Shown: piece after piece, positions 36,712 to 46,580 of the stretch
Layout: every line of letters begins with the position of its first letter
Numbering within the stretch: the stretch's first letter is position 1
From: Arcobacter lacus
GTDB lineage: Bacteria > Campylobacterota > Campylobacteria > Campylobacterales > Arcobacteraceae
Assembly: GCF_003063295.1 (NCBI RefSeq)
Contig: NZ_MUXF01000019.1
Span: 70,719 to 134,718 of the forward strand
Length of the DNA stretch: 64,000 bases
Direction: 5' to 3'
Position numbers and translations under genes: made by a program
Notes under the pieces: generated by a model
What the model saw: only the letters and a program-made list of their open reading frames with translations
The model's database searches: none
What the model was told of the DNA's origin: nothing

Positions 36712-38676
36712 ATGCTAAAAAATGTTTCTACCAGAAAAAAGTTATTTTTACTACCAATAGTATTTATTGTTGTAATTATTGCCTGTGCTTCAATATTTTT
36801 ATATTTTGAAAGCAATGCAAGTGGAAGACAAAATATAGTTAAACATACTGATGTACTTATCCAACAAATGTTAAAGGGAAGAATTTCAGTTTATCAATTT
36901 TTACAAAACCCAAATGAACAAGCTGCTTTAAAAGTTAGAAGTGACTTTTCGGATCTTCAAGCAAATCTTAGAGATTTGAAAGGTAAATTAGTAGAGCAAA
37001 GAAATGTTGATTTAGTTGGTGAACTTTTAGATTTATCTGGAAAATATTTATATCTATTTGATAGAATGTATCCTATAAAAATTGCTGAATATACTGGAAC
37101 TTTAGAAGATACAGAACAACTTACAAATAGTATAAAAGAACTTGCAAGTGTAGGTCTTAGTTTAGAAGAAAAATTAAATATTATTAGTAAAAATGCTGCT
37201 GAACTTAGAGATAAAACAATCAAAGAGATGGATTATGTATTACTTGTAACTTTAATTCTAGCTATTATTTTCTTTGTCTCTTTTTCTCTTTTATTAGCAA
37301 ATAATTTAATAAAATCTTTAGCTAATTTTGAAAAAGGTTTATTAAGTTTTTTCCATTTTATAAATAATGATAATAGTGGAAAAATCGAACACTTAGATGA
37401 TAGTTCAAAAGATGAATTTGGAACTATGGCAAAAATTGTAAATGAAAATATCGAAAGAACAAAAATAACTTTAGAATCAGATAAAAAGTTTTTAGGTGAA
37501 ATCGATGCAATTGCAGAAGATATAAAAAATGGATTTTTAAATAAAAGGCTAAATAATAAAGCTGAATCTAGAAATTTAGAATCTTTAAGAGAGCACCTAA
37601 ATGATATGTTCCATAGTTTACAAATAAAAATTTGTACAAATATAAATCACGTAACTGAAGCGCTTGAAAGATATGCAAAACTTGATTTTACACACAGAAT
37701 TCCAAATTGTAGAAGTGGTGTAACAACTGGTTTAAATAACCTTGCCGATATTATAAATGAAATGCTTGTTGAAAATAAATCAAATGGTTTAACTTTAGGT
37801 GGAAGTAGTGAGATTTTATTAAAAAATGTTGATGTATTAAATAAAAACTCAAATGAAGCTGCTGCTGCACTTGAAGAAACAGCAGCTGCTGTAGAAGAGA
37901 TTTCAAGTAATATTTCAAACAACACTGATAATATTATTCAAATGTCAAGACTTGCTTCAAGTGTTACAAGTTCTGTAACAAATGGGCAAACACTAGCAAG
38001 TCAAACAACAAGTGCAATGAACGAAATAGACAAAGAAGTAAATGCTATAAATGAAGCGATTACAGTTATTGACCAAATTGCCTTCCAAACAAATATTCTT
38101 TCACTAAATGCTGCTGTTGAAGCTGCAACTGCTGGAGAAGCTGGAAAAGGATTTGCTGTTGTTGCACAAGAAGTGCGAAATCTAGCAAGTAGAAGTGCTG
38201 AAGCTGCACGTGAAATAAAAAATCTAGTTGAAAGTGCTACACAAAAAGCAGATCAAGGTAAAAAAATATCAGAAGATATGATAAGTGGATATAAAGCATT
38301 AAATGAAAATATCATACAAACTATTGAACTTATAAAAGGTGTTGAATCTTCAAGTAAAGAACAACTTGCAGGAATTGAACAAATAAATCATGCCATCAAC
38401 TCTTTAGACCAACAAACACAAGAAAATGCACAAATTGCTTCGCAAACATATAGTGTTGCTGTTCAAACAGACACTATTGCTAAATTAGTTCTTTCAAATG
38501 CAAATGACAAAGAATTTATAGGAAAAGATGAAGTAAAAGCAAAAGCACTTTCAACTAATGAAGATATTGAAACAAAAACAATAACTAAAAAAGAGATAAA
38601 AAAAGTAACTTCTTCGAAACCAAAAGATGAAATAAAATGTGCTAAAGTAGATGAAGATGAGTGGACAAGTTTTTAA
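36712..38676 (+). CDS. Methyl-accepting chemotaxis protein
   Basis: A 654-residue receptor. Transmembrane helix 1 (residues about 10-31) and helix 2 (about 174-197, [20 protein letters not shown]) enclose a helical periplasmic sensor. A HAMP-like linker follows, then a signalling coiled coil with tip [20 protein letters not shown] and [15 protein letters not shown]. The C-terminus DEWTSF fits the x-W-x-x-F pattern of CheR/CheB docking pentapeptides. The ligand is unknown. AGAGGA precedes the ATG. Confidence 0.94.
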   Translation: MLKNVSTRKKLFLLPIVFIVVIIACASIFLYFESNASGRQNIVKHTDVLIQQMLKGRISVYQFLQNPNEQAALKVRSDFSDLQANLRDLKGKLVEQRNVDLVGELLDLSGKYLYLFDRMYPIKIAEYTGTLEDTEQLTNSIKELASVGLSLEEKLNIISKNAAELRDKTIKEMDYVLLVTLILAIIFFVSFSLLLANNLIKSLANFEKGLLSFFHFINNDNSGKIEHLDDSSKDEFGTMAKIVNENIERTKITLESDKKFLGEIDAIAEDIKNGFLNKRLNNKAESRNLESLREHLNDMFHSLQIKICTNINHVTEALERYAKLDFTHRIPNCRSGVTTGLNNLADIINEMLVENKSNGLTLGGSSEILLKNVDVLNKNSNEAAAALEETAAAVEEISSNISNNTDNIIQMSRLASSVTSSVTNGQTLASQTTSAMNEIDKEVNAINEAITVIDQIAFQTNILSLNAAVEAATAGEAGKGFAVVAQEVRNLASRSAEAAREIKNLVESATQKADQGKKISEDMISGYKALNENIIQTIELIKGVESSSKEQLAGIEQINHAINSLDQQTQENAQIASQTYSVAVQTDTIAKLVLSNANDKEFIGKDEVKAKALSTNEDIETKTITKKEIKKVTSSKPKDEIKCAKVDEDEWTSF

Positions 38677-38683
38677 AACTTGT
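38665..38683. terminator. Palindrome between convergent genes, possible terminator
   Basis: ACAAGTTTT-T-AAAACTTGT spans the stop of the chemoreceptor gene, between it and the convergent YitT-like gene. There is no long T-run on either side. Confidence 0.35.
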
Positions 38684-38692
38684 TCATATCAG

Positions 38693-39535
38693 CTATTTTA
38701 AACCTCTGCCTAAAAACTCTGAAGCTTCTGTTATTATCATAAAAGCATCTGGATCATATTTTGTTATCAAATTTTTTAATAAATCAATTTTACTAGCTTC
38801 AACTGTAACATAAATAATAGTTTTATTTTGTCCTTGATGAAGTCCAATTCCTGTTAAAATCGTACCGTGTTCTTCGATTCTTTCTCTTATTTGCTCTTTT
38901 AAAACTTCTACATTATTTGAAACAATATTTACTATTTTTTTAGAAGGACGCCCCGTTAAAATCATATCAATAACTCTAATCCCAACATAAACACTAAGCA
39001 TACTATAAAGGGATTTATTTATATCGTTGTAAACAAAAACCGATGCAAACATAATAGTTGCATCAATAGCAAGTAAAACTTCTGCTGCTTTATATTTTGT
39101 TTTTTTTGCAACTATTTCTCCAACAACCGAAGTACTTCCTGTCGATGCTCTTCCTTTTATTACAAAACCAACACCTAAACCTATAAAAATCCCACCAAAA
39201 ATTGCAGCCAATAAAATATCATTTGTCATCGGTTTTACGTGTAAAACTTCTTTTAAAACGTCTGTAAAAGTTGATAAAAGTATTACTACAATAAATGTTT
39301 TAAATAAATAGTATTTCCCAAAATAAACATAAGATAAAATCAAAAATGGAATACTTACCATTGCCATAAAAATACCTAAGGTAATTTGAGGAAAAAGTGC
39401 ATGTAAAAGTAAAGAAATTCCTACTCCTCCACCTGTAATTATCTGATTTGGAGATAAAAAACATACTGTTCCAAATGCCATTGCCAATGAACCTAATACT
39501 ATAAATATATAATGTTTTAAATTTATTTTTTTCAT
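38693..39535 (-). CDS. YitT-family membrane protein (DUF161 + DUF2179)
   Basis: A 280-residue protein with five to six membrane segments in residues 8-200, with GGGVGISLLLHALFP and GRASTGSTSVVGEIVAKKT as family signatures. A soluble C-terminal DUF2179 domain follows (GTILTGIGLHQGQNKTIIYV). Transport function is presumed but unassigned. It follows the YhiN-like gene by 14 bases. Confidence 0.88.
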   Translation of the reverse strand: MKKINLKHYIFIVLGSLAMAFGTVCFLSPNQIITGGGVGISLLLHALFPQITLGIFMAMVSIPFLILSYVYFGKYYLFKTFIVVILLSTFTDVLKEVLHVKPMTNDILLAAIFGGIFIGLGVGFVIKGRASTGSTSVVGEIVAKKTKYKAAEVLLAIDATIMFASVFVYNDINKSLYSMLSVYVGIRVIDMILTGRPSKKIVNIVSNNVEVLKEQIRERIEEHGTILTGIGLHQGQNKTIIYVTVEASKIDLLKNLITKYDPDAFMIITEASEFLGRGLK

Positions 39536-39549
39536 ATTTTTCCTAATTT

Positions 39550-40785
39550 TTATTTATTTAATTTTCCTGCTAAAAATCCACTTGAAAAAGACCATTGAAG
39601 ATTATATCCACCACAAGGTCCATCTATATTTACAACTTCTCCACAAAAGTACAAACCATCAACTATTTTACTTTGCATAGTTTTAGGTTCTATCTCTTTT
39701 AGTTCAACTCCACCTCTTGTAATCATGGCATTTTTAAATCCCTCATGACCTATGATTGTAAAAGGTGTCCAAGCTAATGTTTTAACCAATTTTTCTCGCT
39801 TAATTCCCTCTATTTGTTTAAATCTCAAATTTAAATCAATTTCACAAATATTTAAAACTTGCGTTGCTACACTTGTTGCAAGTAGAGTTTCTAAATTTTC
39901 TAAAATAGTATGTGTTGGATTTTTTGCTATTTCATTTTTTAGATGAGAAAAAATCTCTTCTTCATTTTTACCTTTTAAAAAGTTTATCAAAAGTGGAACT
40001 TCACTATGTTTTGCTAAAATAGGAGTAATTTCTCTAGCAAAATCCAAAATAACTGGACCTCTTAACCCCTCTTTTGTGAAAATCAAATCACCAACAAGTT
40101 TTAGATTTTTATACTTTGGAATATTTACTTTTAAGATAGCTTTTGCGATTGTATCAGCTTTACAAGAAGCAAAGTTTTTCTCTTTTGTCATTAGTGGCAT
40201 CATAGCTGGATGAGTTGAAGTAATACTGTGACCAAAATCTTTTGCATAGATATATCCATCACCAGTTGCACCAAGAATTGGATACCCCAAACCTCCTGTC
40301 GCTATGATTATATTTTTTGATTTGTAGATTTTATCTTTTGAAGTTATTATAAAAATATCTTCTTCTTTTTTTATAGTTTCAATAGCTACTGAACACTCAA
40401 CATCAACACCAACTCTTTTTAGTTCATCATCTAATGCACTTAAAATTATACTTGAACTGTGATTTACAGGGAATACTCTAAACCCATCTCTTGCTATTGT
40501 TTCAACTCCAATTTTGGCAAAAAAATCTCTTAAATCAGTTGCATTAAAAACTTCCAAAGCATGGCTCATAAAACGACCGTTTTTACCAAACTTTGCCATA
40601 AACTCAAAAGTATCTAAAGTATTTGTAAGATTACATTTTCCTCCACCAGTTGCTTTTAGTTTAGCTGCAATTTTTGGAAGTTTTTCAAGAAGTAGTACCT
40701 TGTTATTTTCACTAGCACAACTAATACTAGCTAAGATTCCAGATGGACCTCCGCCAAGTACTATACAATCATAAATATCATTCAA
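39550..40785 (-). CDS. HI0933/YhiN-type FAD-dependent oxidoreductase
   Basis: A 411-residue flavoprotein. The FAD motif is CIVLGGGPSGILASISCA, followed by KLKATGGGKCNLTNT and a middle IIIATGGLGYPILGATGDGY. The C-terminal FAD contact is GLYFCGEVVNIDGPCGGYNL. This family is annotated as aminoacetone oxidase-like or BaiN-type; substrate unknown. It is downstream of the guanidine operon and codirectional, about 60 bases after the exporter gene. Confidence 0.9.
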   Translation of the reverse strand: MNDIYDCIVLGGGPSGILASISCASENNKVLLLEKLPKIAAKLKATGGGKCNLTNTLDTFEFMAKFGKNGRFMSHALEVFNATDLRDFFAKIGVETIARDGFRVFPVNHSSSIILSALDDELKRVGVDVECSVAIETIKKEEDIFIITSKDKIYKSKNIIIATGGLGYPILGATGDGYIYAKDFGHSITSTHPAMMPLMTKEKNFASCKADTIAKAILKVNIPKYKNLKLVGDLIFTKEGLRGPVILDFAREITPILAKHSEVPLLINFLKGKNEEEIFSHLKNEIAKNPTHTILENLETLLATSVATQVLNICEIDLNLRFKQIEGIKREKLVKTLAWTPFTIIGHEGFKNAMITRGGVELKEIEPKTMQSKIVDGLYFCGEVVNIDGPCGGYNLQWSFSSGFLAGKLNK

Positions 40786-40845
40786 ATCAATCTCTTTATA
40801 TTTTTTTCGTATTATATATAAAGCTTTAAGTACATCTTCTTAATA

Positions 40846-41172
40846 CTATGATATTTTTAAGCCTACAATTCCAATCAAAATAAAAAGTATAGAGATGATT
40901 TTTTGAAAATTTAAAACACCATTTAAATAAAAATACTCTATTAAAACCAAACTAACTATTCCTATTGCACACCAAATTGCATAAGTAAAACTAACGGGCA
41001 ATACTTTCATTGCTTTTGAAAGAAGAAAAAAACTTGAAACTACCAAACACAAAGTCAAAATAGTAGGAATTGGTTTTGAAAATCCTTCACTATATTTCAA
41101 ACCAATTGCCCAAAAAGCTTCAAGTAATCCAGCTATAAAAAGATAAATCCAAGCTACTGTTGTTGTTGACAT
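40846..41172 (-). CDS. gdx: SMR-family guanidinium exporter (Gdx/SugE type)
   Basis: A 108-residue protein with four membrane helices. WIYLFIAGLLEAFWAIGLKY contains the essential membrane Glu18 in the Gdx/SugE context (LEAxWAIGLKYS rather than the EmrE pattern), and the SKAMKVLPVSFTYAIWCAIG stretch is also SugE-like. Gdx proteins exchange guanidinium for protons. The start at ATG 41172 has GGAG 9 bases upstream; a TTG at 41187 is also in frame. It overlaps the end of the allophanate hydrolase C-domain gene, so it belongs to the guanidine operon. Confidence 0.88.
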   Translation of the reverse strand: MSTTTVAWIYLFIAGLLEAFWAIGLKYSEGFSKPIPTILTLCLVVSSFFLLSKAMKVLPVSFTYAIWCAIGIVSLVLIEYFYLNGVLNFQKIISILFILIGIVGLKIS

Positions 41173-41555
41173 AAGAAATTTCTCCAACTTCCTAAACTTG
41201 TTATCTCTTTTGAATTTTTCACAAAATCTGCTTCACATAAAAAGCCATAAACACTTGACTCATCTTCTAAAAAAACAGTTCCTATTCCAAGTGGACTTGC
41301 TATTTGTTTCATAAACTTTCCAAAGTTTTCTACTTTCATAGACCAAACTTCAAGCTCTAATTGGCTTTTAACAGAACTATCATAAATCATACCAGGTCGA
41401 ATTGGCGTTTTATTTTCAAGTAAAAAAAGTCTATAACCTTTTTTTGTTTTGCACTTTTTTACAAAAGAAGCTTCAAGTTCAGTTAATTGCCAATTTAAAG
41501 GCAAACCACTCATATGAGCTCCACAAACACCTATTAAAATCTCATTTTCATTCAT
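41154..41555 (-). CDS. atzF: Allophanate hydrolase C-terminal domain as a separate protein
   Basis: A 133-residue protein. GVCGAHMSGLPLNWQLTELE, then LEVWSMKVENFGKFMKQIA and PLGIGTVFLEDESSVYGFLC match the C-terminal domain of AtzF/DUR1,2-type allophanate hydrolases, which is normally fused to the amidase. Here it is a separate gene one base after the amidase stop. In AtzF the domain acts on the product of the amidase half. The exact chemistry is taken from the family, not seen here. Confidence 0.87.
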   Translation of the reverse strand: MNENEILIGVCGAHMSGLPLNWQLTELEASFVKKCKTKKGYRLFLLENKTPIRPGMIYDSSVKSQLELEVWSMKVENFGKFMKQIASPLGIGTVFLEDESSVYGFLCEADFVKNSKEITSLGSWRNFLCQQQQ

Positions 41556-41556
41556 C

Positions 41557-42885
41557 TTAAACTCCTAAGTATTTTGAAGCGTAACTTAATAGTTTTTCTT
41601 CTTCAAAGTTTTTTGCTACAACAGTAACTCCAAAAGGTAAACCATTTGCTCTATTTCCAGTAGGAACTGCAATAGCAGATAAATCAAGTAGATTCATATA
41701 GTTTGTGTAATATCCAAGATTTGTATTTAACTCTATTGGATTGTTGTTTACTTCTTCTATTTTATAAATCGTTCCCGTTGTTGGTGTTAGCATAAATTCA
41801 AACTCATCAAACAACTTCTCAGCTTTTTTTCTATTCTTTTTCAAGATATATTCTGATTCAAAATAGTTGATAGCATTTATATTTTCGCCACCACTTATAA
41901 TTTTTCTAACTGTTGGCTCAACAATTTGGGGAGTTTTTGTAATAACATCTTTTATAGCTATAAATCTCTCAACTACCCAAGGTCCACTATAAAGTAAATT
42001 TGCACTTTCATTAAATGGTTCATAATCAATCTCAAAAGCCTTTCCACCAAGTGATTCAAACTTTTTAACAGCTTCTTCAAATAGTTTTTTTGCTTCCTCA
42101 TCACCAAAGAATTTTAGTTGCTCTTTTTTTGGAATAGCAAAAGAGAATTTTGCTTTTTCTTCATACTCCACTTTTTCATAAACTCTACTATAAATATCCT
42201 CTTCATCATAAGCATTTACTATTTCAAATACCTCTTTGATACTATCAAGTTCTTTTGCAAATACTGTCACACAATCCAAACTTCTACAAGCGGGAACTAC
42301 ACCACTAGTACTAAGAACTCCTTTTGTAGCTTTTAATCCTATTAGATTATTAAAAGCTGCTGGAACTCTTCCACTTCCTGCTGTATCTGTTCCAAGAGAA
42401 AAACTAGCCATTTCAAGAGCAACGGCAACAGCACTTCCTGAGCTTGAACCACCTGATATATACTCTTTATTTATTGAGTTTTTACACTCTCCATAAGGAC
42501 TTCTAGTTCCCACAAGTCCCGTTGCAAATTGGTCAAGATTTGTTTTTCCTATTGGAATTGCACCCGCCTCTATTAACTTTTCAACCACAAAAGCTGATTT
42601 TTTTGGGATATAAGAAAACTCAGGACAAGCAGCAGTTGTTGGAATACCAACTAAATCAATATTATCTTTTATAGCAAAAGGAATACCATAAAGTGGCAAA
42701 TCTTTAGGACTTTTATTTTCCAAATTTTTTAAATATGGGCTTAATTCTTCTTCATTTAAAGTATAAATCCAAATATTATAATCTCTTGTTTGTTCTATTT
42801 TTGAAAAAACAGATGAAATTACCTCTTTTACTGTAGTTTCACCACTTAAATATTTTGCTTTTAAATCTTTTATATTTAGATTCAT
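41557..42885 (-). CDS. atzF: Allophanate hydrolase, amidase domain
   Basis: A 442-residue amidase-signature enzyme. The Ser-cisSer-Lys triad is visible: KDNIDLVG region Lys, the Gly/Ser-rich YISGGSSSGSAVAVALEMAS, and the nucleophile loop GTDTAGSGRVPAAFNN. Residues 1-60 are the family's short N-terminal part (LSGETTVKEVISSVFSKIEQ). It hydrolyses allophanate from carboxyguanidine deimination to ammonia and CO2. It overlaps the carboxylase gene by four bases, and the C-terminal domain lies in the next gene. Confidence 0.92.
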   Translation of the reverse strand: MNLNIKDLKAKYLSGETTVKEVISSVFSKIEQTRDYNIWIYTLNEEELSPYLKNLENKSPKDLPLYGIPFAIKDNIDLVGIPTTAACPEFSYIPKKSAFVVEKLIEAGAIPIGKTNLDQFATGLVGTRSPYGECKNSINKEYISGGSSSGSAVAVALEMASFSLGTDTAGSGRVPAAFNNLIGLKATKGVLSTSGVVPACRSLDCVTVFAKELDSIKEVFEIVNAYDEEDIYSRVYEKVEYEEKAKFSFAIPKKEQLKFFGDEEAKKLFEEAVKKFESLGGKAFEIDYEPFNESANLLYSGPWVVERFIAIKDVITKTPQIVEPTVRKIISGGENINAINYFESEYILKKNRKKAEKLFDEFEFMLTPTTGTIYKIEEVNNNPIELNTNLGYYTNYMNLLDLSAIAVPTGNRANGLPFGVTVVAKNFEEEKLLSYASKYLGV

Positions 42886-45800
42886 TTTTCATCCTTTTTG
42901 ATTATTATTAAAACATCTCCAGAATTTATATTATCACCCTCTTTGAAAAGAATTTTCTCTACTGTTCCACTTATATTTGTCTCAATATCTACTTCCATTT
43001 TCATTGATTCCAAAATAACTAAAACTTCACCAGCTTTTACCTTATCACCAACTTCTACCTCTATTTTCCAAATATTTCCAGACATGATTGATTCAACTGC
43101 TTCTTCATTTTCATTTAGAATGATTTCATCTTTAGCTTCAATAACTTCAGCTTGAACATTAAACTTATCAAGCCCTTTTTCTTTCCACATCAATCTTTCA
43201 TCTTCAAAGGCTTGTTTTCGCATTGATTGGAAAGTTGTGTGCTCTTTTTTGTTGTTTTCTAAAAACTCTTTATACTCTTTTAATTTGAAAGTTCCATTTT
43301 CAATTTTTAAAGGATATTTTCCATATAAAAACTTCTCTCTAATCTCATGTAACTCATCACTTGAAACCAAATAAAATTTAACTTGATCAAAAAATCTTAA
43401 TAACCAAGGTTTACTAAACTCATTTGTAGTTCTATATGTGTTCCACATTTGTAAAGTTCTTCCAAAAAGTTGATAACCTCCTGGTCCTTCCATACCATAA
43501 ACACACATATAAGCCCCACCAATTCCAACAGAGTTTTGAGCTGTCCAAGTTCGTGCTGGATTATATTTTGTTGTAACCATTCTATGAGCTGGATTTAGTG
43601 GAGTTGCAACTGGAGCTCCTAAATAAACATCACCTAATCCCATAACTAAATAGGAAGCATCTAAGATGATTTTTTGAACTTCATCCACACCTTTTAAACC
43701 ATTTATTCTTCTAATAAAATCAATATTTGAAGGACACCAAGGTGCATTTGGTCGCACCCCTTGTTGATATTTGTCAATTGCTAGTTGAATTGAAGGGTCA
43801 TTCCAAGAAAGTGGTAAATAAACTGTTCTTGATTCAACTTCTAAATCTTCAATATTTTTTAAAGATTTTATCGCCTCTTTTACAAGCTCTAAAATCTTGC
43901 TTCTACTTATATCTAAAGAGTTAAAATGTATTTGTAAACTTCTAATTCCTGGAGTTAAATCAATAATTGAATTTAAGTTTTTATCTTCAATATAACTCAT
44001 TAAAGCATGGATAAAAAATCTAAGTTCAATATCTAGTTTTAACTCTCCAGCTTCAACTAAAATAAACTCATTTCCAGCACTTCTAATAACAATATCTAAA
44101 TCTAACTCTTTATATTTTATAGTTTCAATAATTGGTGTTGCTTTCTCTTCATCAAAATCTATTATAAAATCTTCTAGTTTTGGTAAAACAGAATTTGTTT
44201 TAATAGCTTTTTCATAAGCTTTATTCATCAAATCTGCATTTTCTAAACTAACTGGTTTAAATCTTATTTTATCACCAGTTTTAAGCTGACCAATTTTATG
44301 TAATTCACAAGAAATTATCGTAGCTGGACAAACAAATCCACCAAGACTTGGACCATCAGGTCCTAAAATAACTGGCATATCTCCTGTAAAATCTATTGTT
44401 CCAAAAGCATAAGCATTGTCATGTATATTTGAAGGATGAAGTCCAGCTTCTCCTCCATCATTTCTTGCCCATTTTGGAGTTGGTCCTATTAGTCTAACTC
44501 CTGTTCGGCTTGAATTAAAGTGAACTTCCCAAGAAGTAGCAAAAAACTCTTTTATATCTTCATTTGTAAAAAAATCAGGGCTTCCATGTGGTCCATAAAC
44601 AACACCAATTTCCCACTCATTTACTAAATCGATTTTATTTACTAATTCTTCATAAACCTCATCATTTGTTTCAAAATAGTTTAATACATCCCCTGCTTTT
44701 AAAGCTCGACCTCCATGTCCACCAAACTCACCTAAAGTAAATGTTGAAGCACTTCCAAGATATGAAGCCACATCAAATCCACCTTTTATAGCTAGATAAG
44801 TTCTATTTCCATTTCCAACAACTTTTTTAAACTCTAAAATATCATTTGCACTTACGTTTATAACTTTATACATCTCTACACTATTTCCATTTAGTGTAAC
44901 TTGCATATTGGCTCCACCAAAAGCAATAGTTGTAGAGTTTCTAAATTTAAAAGTTGCTCCTATAAAAGTCATCTCTATAAAAGCAGCTTTTTCATCATTT
45001 TTTAATAGATGATTTAAAAGTCTTGGTGTTAGATTATCCATTGCACCAGATGGCGGAATACCAACTGCCCAAAAATTTTGACGTGCTGGATAGTCTTGAA
45101 TAGTAGTTAATGTTCCTGATTTTAAAATATCAACTTTAAAAGGTTTGTATTCTAACTTTTCTAAAACTTTTGTATAAAAGCTTGAATTTACAAAAAAGTC
45201 TTGTTTTAAAATAGTTTGCAAGTATGAAAGATTTGATTCAATTCCATAGATTTTTGAAGTTTTTAAAACCTCTTGTAGTTTTGCTAAATTTTCTTCTCTA
45301 TTTTCTCCATAAGAGATTAATTTTGCTAAAAGTGGGTCATAAAATGGACTAACTTCACATCCATCTTCAATCCAAGTATCAATTCTAAGATTTTTTGGGA
45401 ACTCTACTTTAGAAATTAGTCCAGTACTTGGTTGGAAATTTTTACTTGCATCTTCTGCATAAACTCTTAGTTGTATTGCATGACCTTTTGGATTATGTAC
45501 ATAATCAAGTAGTGGTTTATTATCGCCATACGCTATTTTTATCATCCACTCAACTAAATCAACTCCACAAACCTCTTCAGTAATTCCATGTTCAACTTGT
45601 AATCTTGTATTTACTTCTAAAAAATAAAATTTATTTGTTTTTGTATCATAGATATACTCAACAGTTCCAGCACTTTTATAGTTTACTGCAAGTGCTAATT
45701 TTCTTGAAGCTTCAAACAGTTCACTTCTTAACTCATCACTGATATTTGGAGCAGGAGTTTCTTCTATAACTTTTTGGTTTCTTCTTTGAATTGAACAATC

Positions 45801-46478
45801 TCTCTCACCTAAAGTTTTTACATTTCCATTTCCATCACCAAAAATCTGAACTTCAATATGACGTGCAGTTTCGATATATTTTTCTAAAAAAACTCCACCA
45901 TTACTAAAGTTTGAAGTAGCTAGTTTTATAACACTTTCATAAGCAGCAACCAGCTCCTCTTCACTAAAGCAAAGTTTCATTCCTATTCCACCACCACCAG
46001 CAGTACTTTTTAACATAACTGGATATGAAATAGAGTTTGCAATCTCTTTTGCCATTTCTAAACTAGTAAGAAGTTCACTTCCCTCAAGAAGCGGTACATT
46101 ATTTGCTTTTGCAATATCTCGTGCAGTATGTTTTAATCCAAAATCCTCTATTTGTTTAGAAGTTGGTCCTATAAAAACAATACCGTTTTTTTCACACTCT
46201 TTTACAAAATTTACATTTTCACTTAAAAACCCATATCCTGGATGAATAGCATCAACATTATACTCTTTACAAATCTCAATAATTTTTTTATAGTTTAGAT
46301 AAGTCTCTTCTAGTGTAGTTCCATGAAGTTGTACACTAATATTTGCATTTCGTACAAATGAAGCATGTTTATCTGCCTCACTATAAATTGCAACTGATTC
46401 AATATCCATCTTTTTTAAAGTTCTAATTACTCTATTTGCAATCTCAGCTCTATTTGCAATTAATACTCTTTTAAACAC
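42882..46478 (-). CDS. Biotin-dependent guanidine (urea-type) carboxylase
   Basis: A 1198-residue multidomain enzyme. Biotin carboxylase (residues 1-450): FKRVLIANRAEIANRVIRTL, GGGGIGMKLCF, FLEVNTRLQVEHGITEEVCG. Carboxyltransferase halves of the AHS2 type (about 460-770, GIPPSGAMDNLTPRLLNHLL) and AHS1 type (about 830-1060, VMGLGDVYLGAPVATPLNPA). C-terminal biotin carrier with VILESMKMEVDIE. Sequence alone fits urea or guanidine carboxylase; the guanidine riboswitches and neighbours point to guanidine. The start is GTG 46478 with AGGA 6 bases before it; upstream in-frame codons are the riboswitch hairpin. Confidence 0.9.
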   Translation of the reverse strand: MFKRVLIANRAEIANRVIRTLKKMDIESVAIYSEADKHASFVRNANISVQLHGTTLEETYLNYKKIIEICKEYNVDAIHPGYGFLSENVNFVKECEKNGIVFIGPTSKQIEDFGLKHTARDIAKANNVPLLEGSELLTSLEMAKEIANSISYPVMLKSTAGGGGIGMKLCFSEEELVAAYESVIKLATSNFSNGGVFLEKYIETARHIEVQIFGDGNGNVKTLGERDCSIQRRNQKVIEETPAPNISDELRSELFEASRKLALAVNYKSAGTVEYIYDTKTNKFYFLEVNTRLQVEHGITEEVCGVDLVEWMIKIAYGDNKPLLDYVHNPKGHAIQLRVYAEDASKNFQPSTGLISKVEFPKNLRIDTWIEDGCEVSPFYDPLLAKLISYGENREENLAKLQEVLKTSKIYGIESNLSYLQTILKQDFFVNSSFYTKVLEKLEYKPFKVDILKSGTLTTIQDYPARQNFWAVGIPPSGAMDNLTPRLLNHLLKNDEKAAFIEMTFIGATFKFRNSTTIAFGGANMQVTLNGNSVEMYKVINVSANDILEFKKVVGNGNRTYLAIKGGFDVASYLGSASTFTLGEFGGHGGRALKAGDVLNYFETNDEVYEELVNKIDLVNEWEIGVVYGPHGSPDFFTNEDIKEFFATSWEVHFNSSRTGVRLIGPTPKWARNDGGEAGLHPSNIHDNAYAFGTIDFTGDMPVILGPDGPSLGGFVCPATIISCELHKIGQLKTGDKIRFKPVSLENADLMNKAYEKAIKTNSVLPKLEDFIIDFDEEKATPIIETIKYKELDLDIVIRSAGNEFILVEAGELKLDIELRFFIHALMSYIEDKNLNSIIDLTPGIRSLQIHFNSLDISRSKILELVKEAIKSLKNIEDLEVESRTVYLPLSWNDPSIQLAIDKYQQGVRPNAPWCPSNIDFIRRINGLKGVDEVQKIILDASYLVMGLGDVYLGAPVATPLNPAHRMVTTKYNPARTWTAQNSVGIGGAYMCVYGMEGPGGYQLFGRTLQMWNTYRTTNEFSKPWLLRFFDQVKFYLVSSDELHEIREKFLYGKYPLKIENGTFKLKEYKEFLENNKKEHTTFQSMRKQAFEDERLMWKEKGLDKFNVQAEVIEAKDEIILNENEEAVESIMSGNIWKIEVEVGDKVKAGEVLVILESMKMEVDIETNISGTVEKILFKEGDNINSGDVLIIIKKDEK

Positions 46479-46499
46479 TTTATATCCTTGAAGTATAAT

Positions 46500-46546
46500 T
46501 TTGGGCCGTCCCAAATGAATATATCTTATAAGTCGTCTAATAAGAT
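46500..46546 (-). promoter_or_regulatory. Guanidine-II (mini-ykkC) riboswitch
   Basis: In mRNA sense, two hairpins share ACGR tetraloops. Hairpin 1 (46523-46546) is AUCUUAUUAG-ACGA-CUUAUAAGAU with one U-U mismatch. Hairpin 2 (46500-46515) is UUUGGG-ACGG-CCCAAA. Two stems capped with ACGR define the mini-ykkC class, whose loops kiss and each bind guanidinium. It lies 22 bases before the GTG of the carboxylase, a typical place for translational control. It is not needed for coding. Confidence 0.9.
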
Positions 46547-46580
46547 AAAAAGATTAGCTCTTTTGGGCTTTTAACTAAAA

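Noticed and set aside
42882-46478. Annotation as a plain urea carboxylase
   Set aside because: No urea-specific evidence. Two guanidine riboswitch classes, DUF1989 proteins and a Gdx exporter all point to guanidine, though the enzyme may still accept urea.
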